A stretch of 37,157 nucleotides of DNA from Campylobacteraceae bacterium (GTDB lineage Bacteria > Campylobacterota > Campylobacteria > Campylobacterales > Sulfurovaceae), in the NCBI GenBank assembly GCA_027065045.1, contig JAMOOX010000099.1, positions 1 through 37,157 of the forward strand, read 5' to 3'. Position numbers and translations under genes: made by a program. The first letter of the stretch is position 1; the number at the start of each line of letters is the position of its first letter. The notes beneath the pieces were generated by a model. It was not told the origin of the DNA. It was given only the letters and a program-made list of their open reading frames with translations, and did no database searches. Below, piece by piece: positions 25,243-32,170 of this stretch.

Positions 25243-27711
25243 CTATTGCTTCAATGCCACTTTACAAACTTTACCTAAATATTGTTCATTTGCTATCTCA
25301 CCCTCATTTGCCACAACATACTCTATCTCACTAGGCGATACTATCCTTATATACACCAAAGCATCCTCATCTACAACATCTATTTTCAATATCATTTTTT
25401 TAATTCCACTATCATCTATGGATACTTTATTACTACTTACTATTGATTGAGAACTAAAATATAGCTCAAAACTCCCTCTTGAAGCATCTACAAAATCTAC
25501 CCATTTACCATATTCCTCATCTCTATTTATGATAACTTTAAACTTTTTCTTTCTACTCTCTCCAATATAATATTTAAAGCTTATATCTCTGTTCTCTTTG
25601 ATATTATGGTCTATGACTAAAATATCACCACCTTCTCTAGTCTCTACAAGTCCAAAAGCCACACCTGTTTTACCTGTTGGCTTCTCCAAATCAGAACCAT
25701 CTCCACCCAAAGGTTCAAAAATTTTAAATATCTCTTTGTCTGTATTTATAGACTCTTTTAATTCTACTGTTTGTTTGGCTATTTCATTTTTAAATATCTC
25801 TTTTACAAGCATAGATTTACTAGAGTTACCTGCTAGAAATATATTTATCTCTTCTATACTTTCAATATTCATATCATAGTTTTCAAATGCCAATCTAAGA
25901 CTATGAAAGAAATTTTGAACCCCTTTTTCTATTCTCTTATCAAGTATTTCTATCATCTCATCTTTATCTATATCTAACTCAAAGTTTGCTTTTTGCACTG
26001 CATTTACATCACTTAGATTAACTGATATTGTACCATTTTCAAAATTTGACATTTCATCTTCTATACCCTCCCAAAAAGGTCTTAATTTCTCCATTAAAGT
26101 TTTGGTATTCATTTTAGCTTCTCTTGAGAGTGAAAGTAGTGTCTCACTTCCCAAAAACTCATCACATTCAGGAGGTAAGATAAATTGTATAGATGCTTCA
26201 AGTAACTTTGTACTATTTTTCTTAAATATCTCAAAAGCCAAAAGTTCAAGTAGATTTTCACCACCCAAATATCTATCCCCACCTGCTCCAAAATGTTCTA
26301 TGGCATAATCATATCTTCTCTCTTTTGCACCATTAGCCTCTCTAAATATTCCAAAGTCAAAATCAGTAGTCCCTCCACCAAAATCAAAAACTCCATAAAA
26401 TACCTTTTCATCATCTTCAGGCTCAAACTCATACTCTTGAAGTGCAATTACTGCATAAGCAGCTGGTTCACTTGCTCCTTTTATCACAGAAAGCTTTGCT
26501 ATCTCTTCTGGCTGATTATGTAGTTCTTGTGGTAAAGATTTTTTAATCCCTCTCTCAAAACTCTCTATAATTTTATCTCTAATCTCAATTTCATAAGTTA
26601 CAGGAAAAGATAAAATATAGTTTAGGTATATTCCATTATTTTGATTATTAATATAAAGACCTAAATAATAAGCATATATTTCAATTGGATTTATATCATT
26701 TTCACTCATTTCCAGAAATGGTGGCAAATCCAATACAAAACCTTTTTTATCCACCATTTTTAATTTTTTATCTCTATTCCCTGCCCACTGTTTGAGTTCT
26801 GATATATAAGAGTTAAAATCTGATGATTTAGAATTTAACAAAGAGTTATAAGCTGTATGAGATATAGTCAAATCTTGCCATTTGGTAAAAGGTCGCCCAT
26901 CTCTTGCCTTATAATCTTCTTCAAAACCAAAAAGGTCATTAAACTCTAAAATAGTTGGATTTTCATAATGAGTAGATTGGATAGTTTTACTCAAATCTCC
27001 TGTACCTATTCTCATAGGATATATTTTGGTATTATCTTTTTGATAGACTACAACTGTACTTTTTGTTCCAAAATCAATGCCAACTGTTCCATTGATGATG
27101 GAGCTTTTAGGGTTTCTTGCTACAATTGGTTCATTTAGAGTTGCCTTGATAGATTCTGTTAAATCACTTCCATCATCTCTCCAAAGACTCCAATGTCCTT
27201 GTTCTGTATCTTCTAGCATTTTTTGGTTATAAGGAGTTATATCTGCTCTTATACAGTTAAGTATAAAACCTTTTTTGTGTTTTCCAAGTGCTTTGTACAT
27301 ATTGTTATATATATTAGAAACAATATCTTTTTCATAAAAAATATTATTATTATAGCTATTATTTACAACTTCATCTTTTGTTGGCAAAACAATGTTATAA
27401 TTGGTTTGATAATTATCATTTATATACTGTAAAACCTCTTCATTATTTGTTTTAATTTCAAATCTATTATCATTAGAACGATAAGAATAATTATCGTTTT
27501 CCAACCAACAAGCTTTACTTTCATTATCATAAATAAGGTTATCTTGCATAGAAATTATTTCATTTTTATTTAAAATAGTTTCTACTTTTTGAAATATATT
27601 TTCAATAATGGTATTTGTATCTTTATCTAAAAAGTTTATCCATGTATTTTTATATTGATATTTTACTTCAGCCTTCTCTAAATATATACTATCCACTAAT
27701 CTTGTATTCAA
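25243..27711 (-). CDS. Large diverged Hsp70/actin-fold ATPase (paralogue A)
   Basis: This 822-residue paralogue of the next gene is closely similar from the phosphate-1 loop (GTVGIDFGTKSTVVV, 208-222) through FDFGGGTTDFDFG and NIFLAGNSSKS to the C-terminus. The N-terminal part before the ATPase is about 141 residues shorter: it lacks the extra start of about 50 residues and much of the segment that follows LPTK. Both share NWINFL/NTWINFL, MQDxLxYD, KACWL and GHWxLW. It starts at TTG (27711) overlapping the nuclease stop (TTGA) by 4 nt, after AAAAGGATAAAAG. Hsp70-like proteins of this size in accessory operons are poorly characterised; a SrfB-like comparison is possible but not shown. Confidence 0.85.
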   Translation of the reverse strand: MNTRLVDSIYLEKAEVKYQYKNTWINFLDKDTNTIIENIFQKVETILNKNEIISMQDNLIYDNESKACWLENDNYSYRSNDNRFEIKTNNEEVLQYINDNYQTNYNIVLPTKDEVVNNSYNNNIFYEKDIVSNIYNNMYKALGKHKKGFILNCIRADITPYNQKMLEDTEQGHWSLWRDDGSDLTESIKATLNEPIVARNPKSSIINGTVGIDFGTKSTVVVYQKDNTKIYPMRIGTGDLSKTIQSTHYENPTILEFNDLFGFEEDYKARDGRPFTKWQDLTISHTAYNSLLNSKSSDFNSYISELKQWAGNRDKKLKMVDKKGFVLDLPPFLEMSENDINPIEIYAYYLGLYINNQNNGIYLNYILSFPVTYEIEIRDKIIESFERGIKKSLPQELHNQPEEIAKLSVIKGASEPAAYAVIALQEYEFEPEDDEKVFYGVFDFGGGTTDFDFGIFREANGAKERRYDYAIEHFGAGGDRYLGGENLLELLAFEIFKKNSTKLLEASIQFILPPECDEFLGSETLLSLSREAKMNTKTLMEKLRPFWEGIEDEMSNFENGTISVNLSDVNAVQKANFELDIDKDEMIEILDKRIEKGVQNFFHSLRLAFENYDMNIESIEEINIFLAGNSSKSMLVKEIFKNEIAKQTVELKESINTDKEIFKIFEPLGGDGSDLEKPTGKTGVAFGLVETREGGDILVIDHNIKENRDISFKYYIGESRKKKFKVIINRDEEYGKWVDFVDASRGSFELYFSSQSIVSSNKVSIDDSGIKKMILKIDVVDEDALVYIRIVSPSEIEYVVANEGEIANEQYLGKVCKVALKQ

Positions 27712-28442
27712 CTTTTATCCTTTTTTATCATCTCCACAATCTCATCTTTCACAAACATCAAATTCCTAAAAATACCTTTTAAATCCTCCATCTTACTACT
27801 ATCAAAATTGGCACTTACAAAATATTGGTATCTATTCTCTCCTAATTTTTCTAATATTACAAAGTTCCAAATTGCTCCAATAATATAACAACCCTTAATA
27901 TTCTTCCAACTGTTTAGCTCAACAGCACATATAAGTTCTGCTAAAAGTTGTGGTTCAGGGTCGCTTCCATTTTTAGATGGTTTGTACTCTTGAATAAAGA
28001 AATATGGAGATTGTGGATACTCTAAACCTTTGGCTACATAAAAATCACAATATCCATTGAAGTTAATTTTATCGTTTTTATAAGTTAAGTTTTTATGATA
28101 AAATTTACCTATTCTCAAATCTTGATTAAAGAATTCAACTCTTTCAATAATAGCACCAATAAAGACTACTTTTAGAGTATCTTCGTTGTATGCTTTCATT
28201 ATTTTTCCATATTTAGATAATAAATTCTCCAAAAATTTAATTATATTTTCTTTTATTTCAATATTATTATTAAACCAAGGCTCAAATATATCATCGTTAA
28301 AATTTCTCTCAATATCTACTAAACTTTCTAAATCATACATCGTAACATCACTAAAAGCTTTTGATTTATCTTTGCTCTTTAATCCTAATAACTCTCTTAG
28401 TTCTGCTATCTCTTTTGCTTGTTGCTTTTCTAGTTCACTCAT
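27708..28442 (-). CDS. PD-(D/E)XK nuclease-like protein, paralogue 1
   Basis: The 244-residue protein has a short N-terminal coiled coil (residues 2-20), a helical segment, and a core of YCDFYVAKG (D133), FFIQEYKP (E152, K154) and DPEPQLLAEL (Q165). This D...ExK...Q arrangement is the PD-(D/E)XK active-site pattern, with E100 in AIIERVEFF a candidate fourth residue. Activity on DNA or RNA is inferred from the motif. It overlaps paralogue 2 by 8 nt and the first Hsp70-like gene by 4 nt, so all are translated together. No methyltransferase is nearby, so it is not an ordinary restriction enzyme. Confidence 0.7.
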   Translation of the reverse strand: MSELEKQQAKEIAELRELLGLKSKDKSKAFSDVTMYDLESLVDIERNFNDDIFEPWFNNNIEIKENIIKFLENLLSKYGKIMKAYNEDTLKVVFIGAIIERVEFFNQDLRIGKFYHKNLTYKNDKINFNGYCDFYVAKGLEYPQSPYFFIQEYKPSKNGSDPEPQLLAELICAVELNSWKNIKGCYIIGAIWNFVILEKLGENRYQYFVSANFDSSKMEDLKGIFRNLMFVKDEIVEMIKKDKS

Positions 28443-29190
28443 CTATATTTCTCCCAATAGTCTCTATAACCTCATTCTTCACAAACATCAAATTTTTAAA
28501 AATACCTTTTAAATCCTCTATTTTACTACTATCAAAATTGGCACTTACAAAATATTCATAATGATGCTTTTTCAATCTTTTTAATATTACAAATCTCCAA
28601 ATAGAACCCTTAATATAAGAGCCTTTGATAATATTTTGATTATTTAACTCTACTGCTGAAATTAATTCTGCTAAAAGTTGTGGTTCTGGTTCTGATGAGC
28701 CTTTCTCTTGTTTGAATTCTTGTATAAAAAAATATGGTTTTTCTGCTTGGGATAAACCTCTTGCAAACATAAAGTCAGTTTCACCATTCAAGATAAATTT
28801 CTCACTTTTATAAGTTAATGGTTCATCATATAAACCTGTAAATCTATTTTGCATTGAAAAGAAATCAACTCTATTTAATACAGGAGCGATAAAAAGAACT
28901 TTTAGACTCTCTTCTTTGAAGCGACGCATAACCTTGATAAATTTATTAATAAGTTTAGATAAAAACTCTACATCTTCATCTAATAATTTATACTCATAAC
29001 CAAACCATTCATCAAATATATTATCATCAAAAGATTCTTTAATATCAACTATATCTTGAAGTTGATTATAACTAATTTGACTATATCTATAACTTGGAAT
29101 TTTATCTTCCACTTCCAATGAAATACCATTTTTGACTAATATAGATTCTAACTCTTTGGTTCTTTTCAACAATTTTTCTATTTGAGTCAT
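28435..29190 (-). CDS. PD-(D/E)XK nuclease-like protein, paralogue 2
   Basis: The 251-residue protein is the same family as its neighbour: N-terminal coiled coil (MTQIEKLLKRTKELESILVK), then ETDFMFARG (D139), FFIQEFKQ (E158, K160) and EPEPQLLAEL (Q171). The C-termini share VSANFDSSK and DLKGIF(R/K)NLMFVK. Both paralogues keep the catalytic residues, so neither looks like a dead partner; a heterodimer or two specificities is plausible. It starts 1 nt after the GrpE-like gene. Confidence 0.7.
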   Translation of the reverse strand: MTQIEKLLKRTKELESILVKNGISLEVEDKIPSYRYSQISYNQLQDIVDIKESFDDNIFDEWFGYEYKLLDEDVEFLSKLINKFIKVMRRFKEESLKVLFIAPVLNRVDFFSMQNRFTGLYDEPLTYKSEKFILNGETDFMFARGLSQAEKPYFFIQEFKQEKGSSEPEPQLLAELISAVELNNQNIIKGSYIKGSIWRFVILKRLKKHHYEYFVSANFDSSKIEDLKGIFKNLMFVKNEVIETIGRNIDE

Positions 29191-29191
29191 A

Positions 29192-29998
29192 TTATCCCAC
29201 TTTAACTACGGATTTTTTAATTATCTTATTAGTTTTTTTATTTACCCAACCTCTTAAAACTATTTGAGATATATTACCACTTACAGCGTTACTACTATTA
29301 TCTCGTATATAATCATCTGTATCAAATTTATCATCAATATTTACATTTTGAATAGAAAAAATAGGATAAGCTATGATATATCTACTAAATAAGAAATCAA
29401 ATATTTTAATCAAATTTGCTATATCAGAATTGCTGTTATCTCTTAGTTCATTTTGTATATAATCCCACAAACTAGATATATTTTTATCTTGTATTCCACA
29501 AGCTATAAAGCCTTGTAAACTGCTATCTTTGAAAATACCATCTAATGAAGATTTTGTACTACTATTTAGAGTTTGATATATCTCATAAGCCCTTAAATCA
29601 TCTTCAAAGTTATTTCTATAAAATTCTACTTTTAAATTTAGTTCTTTATTTGAATTTTTCATCTCTTTTTTTATATTTTCTAATTTATTAATATCATTTT
29701 CAAGAGTCTCTTTTTGAGATATTAAATTTGATAATTCACTATCTTTATCTTTTAAATTATCTAATAAATCTATATTCTTATTCTCTTCATCAGCAAAACA
29801 TTTTTTAAATTTTTCTACTAAGCCTTTTAGCATCTCTATCTCCTTATTTAAATCTTTTTCAATAGTTGGAAGTGGTATTTTAGCTCCATCATTTGACGAG
29901 GCTAAAGCCGTAGTTTCCGATGAATTATTTATTATATCTATAATAACCTTTTGTATCTCATCATCTTTTAAAAGTTTTATTAATTTATCTTTTTTCAT
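29192..29998 (-). CDS. Coiled-coil protein with GrpE-like C-terminus
   Basis: The start taken is the ATG at 29998 (MKKDKLIKLL), preceded by AGAGG, which gives 268 residues; an upstream ATG lies further inside the preceding gene. A long coiled coil (about 50-135 of this form) leads to a helical bundle, then a C-terminal beta segment with DDKFDTDDY... and GNISQIVLRGW...KKSVVKVG. This resembles GrpE's FDP...H and G-x-x-x-x-V-x-x-x-G-Y...RPAxVxV ending. With two Hsp70-like genes downstream, a dedicated nucleotide-exchange factor is an attractive inference, not proven. It also contains the embedded palindromic motif (29889-29922). Confidence 0.6.
   Translation of the reverse strand: MKKDKLIKLLKDDEIQKVIIDIINNSSETTALASSNDGAKIPLPTIEKDLNKEIEMLKGLVEKFKKCFADEENKNIDLLDNLKDKDSELSNLISQKETLENDINKLENIKKEMKNSNKELNLKVEFYRNNFEDDLRAYEIYQTLNSSTKSSLDGIFKDSSLQGFIACGIQDKNISSLWDYIQNELRDNSNSDIANLIKIFDFLFSRYIIAYPIFSIQNVNIDDKFDTDDYIRDNSSNAVSGNISQIVLRGWVNKKTNKIIKKSVVKVG
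29889..29922. repeat. GC-rich palindromic motif inside the GrpE-like gene
   Basis: The plus strand has GAGGCTAAAGCCGTAGTTTC followed by CGATGA, with a GGCT-AA-AGCC hairpin. It matches the copy at 30081-30110 and encodes SSETTALASSNDGAK near residue 30, between conserved-looking helices. Confidence 0.6.
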
Positions 29999-30455
29999 CT
30001 TTATAACCTCTTGTTTGTTTTCTAAAAGCATTTGCTAAAGAGTTTGATTTATTGGAAACGATGATTTTGACCTCATTAAAGGGTGAGGCTGAAGCCGTCA
30101 CATCCGATGATTTTTGCAATAATTTATTATCTCTTTTAGGAAATGATAATATAAAATAACCTTTAGATATATTTCTTATATGCTTATTTATATCTTGATT
30201 TTGACTTATCTTATTTATTGCACTTATAGTTATTCCACTATCTTGTGGTATATTAAACTCTTTATTATCAGTTACAACTACAAAACTAAGTTCCTCATCT
30301 TCATACTCTATTTTCTTTTTAAACCAAATCCAAAATTTAGTTTTATTATATTCTTGTTCTGTTTCACCCAAATATTTTAATGTTTCTAAATTATTATTTA
30401 TATATTTAGAAACTTCTATTCTATTCTTTATATATCGTATAAAATAAGAGTTCAT
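29985..30455 (-). CDS. Hypothetical protein of the Hsp70/HerA island, 156 aa
   Basis: The 156-residue protein is not recognised. Its start is 1 nt after the stop of the 216-residue gene (TAA-T-ATG), and its stop overlaps the GrpE-like start by 14 nt. It has N-terminal helices, then strands (LSFVVVTDN, SGITISAIN, GYFILSFPKR) and a basic C-terminus. Residues about 117-131 (SSDVTASASPFNEVK) come from the embedded palindromic motif, so the C-terminal third may be partly acquired sequence. Confidence 0.65.
   Translation of the reverse strand: MNSYFIRYIKNRIEVSKYINNNLETLKYLGETEQEYNKTKFWIWFKKKIEYEDEELSFVVVTDNKEFNIPQDSGITISAINKISQNQDINKHIRNISKGYFILSFPKRDNKLLQKSSDVTASASPFNEVKIIVSNKSNSLANAFRKQTRGYKDEKR
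30060..30114. repeat. GC-rich palindromic motif inside the 156-aa gene
   Basis: The plus strand has GTGAGGCTGAAGCCGTCAC (30083-30101), a hairpin with stem GTGAGGCT / AGCC-G-TCAC carrying one bulged G. A 9-bp direct repeat, GATGATTTT, flanks it at 30060-30068 and 30106-30114, like a target-site duplication. The core GAGGCTrAAGCCG...TCCGATGA is shared with 29889-29922. Confidence 0.65.
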
Positions 30456-30456
30456 A

Positions 30457-31107
30457 TTAATTTGCTTCCATTCTCATAATCTTATCTTCTATCTCTTCTA
30501 TACTCATATCTGGTTCAAGTTTTTGATACATATCCACTAATAAATCACCTGTCTTTTGTTCATCTTTAAAGTCTAGCTTACCATTCATATAATCTGAAAA
30601 ATTATTATCAGTTTTATTCTCTTTAAATGTATCTATTGTAGCCATAATCTCACTCTCTTGCATTTTCTGTTTTGACACTTCTACCCAAAAGTCCATAGGT
30701 ACAGAAGTATCTAATTTACTCTCTATACTTTTAGCAACAATAGTCCCACCAACTGCTTTTCGTACCATTTGCTCTTTCTTATCTGCTTTTTCAAATGCTT
30801 CTTTATCTAACTCTATATCATTTTTAAGATGTTCTATATACTCTGTAATAGAATCAAAATCTTCAGGTTTTTTATCTGATTGTAATGCTCTTGCACCCAA
30901 ATCATCAACATTATCATCAGCAGATATTACATCTATTAATTTCCCTATCATCTCTATTACTTTTGTAACCTCATCTAGCTTATCTCCTGCTAATTCCAAA
31001 AGCTTTGTTGCCCCTGTTACTAAAGCTTTTCCAACCACTTCAACTGCACTAGATACAGCCGACACACAAGAACTTACAAAACTACATACTGCTCCCCATA
31101 AACCCAT
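30457..31107 (-). CDS. Putative membrane-active protein of the island, 216 aa
   Basis: The 216-residue protein starts 1 nt after the HerA pseudogene stop with a strong AAGGAG site. Residues 1-45 are a Val/Ala/Ser/Gly-rich hydrophobic to amphipathic stretch (MGLWGAVCSFVSSCVSAVSS...) with two Cys, then a long helical stretch (DKLDEVTKVIEMIGKLIDVI) and an acidic, Lys/Asp-rich soluble C-terminal part. There is no cleavable signal peptide. The pattern suggests a protein that inserts in or lies on the membrane, such as a pore or anchor, which would fit an effector. Family not recognised. Confidence 0.65.
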   Translation of the reverse strand: MGLWGAVCSFVSSCVSAVSSAVEVVGKALVTGATKLLELAGDKLDEVTKVIEMIGKLIDVISADDNVDDLGARALQSDKKPEDFDSITEYIEHLKNDIELDKEAFEKADKKEQMVRKAVGGTIVAKSIESKLDTSVPMDFWVEVSKQKMQESEIMATIDTFKENKTDNNFSDYMNGKLDFKDEQKTGDLLVDMYQKLEPDMSIEEIEDKIMRMEAN

Positions 31108-31108
31108 C

Positions 31109-32098
31109 TTATCTCCTTCTTAAATAATTTTTATCATCTTTATTAAATTTAATCTTATCATTCTCTATCACATCTTTTAAAAACTCTTTTAAATACTCTA
31201 TTCTATCTTGATTAGATAAATCACCATTACCACTATACATATTTGTAACAATATCTACTGATATTTTATCTAAATTATTAATTAACCCATTATCTATTAG
31301 ATACTTTTTTAAATCAAATTCAAACTTCTCGGGATAATTATCAATTATACTACTCCAACCATTTATTAAATCTATATCAAAATGAGTCTCTTTTTCAAGA
31401 AAATCATTAGGATAATAATCAATACAAATCTCTCTAATCTTATCTTTTGATATTATATCAGTTGTTGTTGTACTAAGATTATCTAATGGTTTTATCTGTA
31501 CTTGCAAAGCTTTTGGGAAATCTTGACTAAAAATAATGGCTCTTCCTGTTTCAAGATTGGATAAAAACTCTTTTTGTTCATCTTGAAGTGCCATAGTATT
31601 ACCTATTGCCTCTTTGTCATCTTTTGCAAATAGTTTATGAACTATTTTAGTATTTGTATTTTTTAGAACTTCAGGAGTTAGTTTATTTGGAATTTGGTCA
31701 ACTATAATCAAAGCCTCTCCATATTTTCTAACCTCTGCTAACATATCTGTAAATACCTCAACACCTTACTTTAATATAATCTCACCAATATCATCAATAT
31801 CAAGAGCTAACTCTTTGTTAGAATTTTTCTCTTTTGCTATTCCAAAATAAAAAGAGACACCTCTCTCATCCCCTAGCAATAAATAGACAAAACTTATTCC
31901 ATCTATTCGTAATGAACTAATAACATTCTCAAAAGCCTCTTTTCGTGGAGATTTCTCTTCAAATGTTAATTCTTGTATATGATAAAGTATAAAGTCTTTT
32001 TTTAATAACTCTTTTGCTTTTTCTAGTTTGTTAATTTTGAAATTATCTGATAAATTTGAGCTATTTTCTAGTATGTCTATGAGTGGTTTTTTATTCAT
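31109..32098 (-). pseudogene. HerA/FtsK-superfamily ATPase with ATPase core deleted
   Basis: Two same-frame pieces of one gene. The 5' piece (31766-32098, 110 residues) ends in SSLRIDGISFVYLLLGDERG and VSFYFGIAKEK, typical of the N-domain of HerA-like ATPases. The 3' piece (31109-31765) reads GVEVFTDMLAEVRKYGEALI, IVDQIPNKLTPEVLKNTNTK and IVHKL...EAIGNT, the C-terminal part of the same family with its conserved DQ and Asn/Thr residues. Between them the Walker A and B region, probably several hundred residues, is gone, leaving only a TAA and 21 nt. Reinitiation at the ATG at 31744 could still yield a 211-residue C-terminal fragment, but it cannot hydrolyse ATP on its own. Confidence 0.75.
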
Positions 32099-32112
32099 AT
32101 TTTAAATTCCTT

Positions 32113-32157
32113 TTAAATATATGGTAGGGTGGGTTTCCCAACCCACCAAATATTTAA
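32113..32157. repeat. Nested inverted repeat between M48 gene and island
   Basis: An outer TTAAATAT / ATATTTAA encloses the perfect hairpin GGTGGGTT-TCCC-AACCCACC (32128-32147). Its start, GTAGGGTGGGTTTCC, matches the arms of the element at 21461-21532. It may terminate the metG-M48 transcript before the island, and it sits at the island's upstream boundary. Confidence 0.7.
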
Positions 32158-32170
32158 CCAAGCAATAATA

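Noticed and set aside
22337-27711. DnaK or HscA chaperone genes
   Set aside because: ATPase motifs match Hsp70, but the size, long N-terminal regions and absent classical substrate-binding domain exclude housekeeping DnaK. A SrfB assignment was also considered but no specific similarity could be shown.
27708-29190. Restriction-modification system
   Set aside because: No methyltransferase or specificity gene is nearby, and the nuclease pair is joined to Hsp70-like genes instead.
31109-31744. Independent 211-residue gene
   Set aside because: It is the C-terminal part of a HerA-family ATPase, in frame with the N-terminal piece upstream, and lacks a complete domain.
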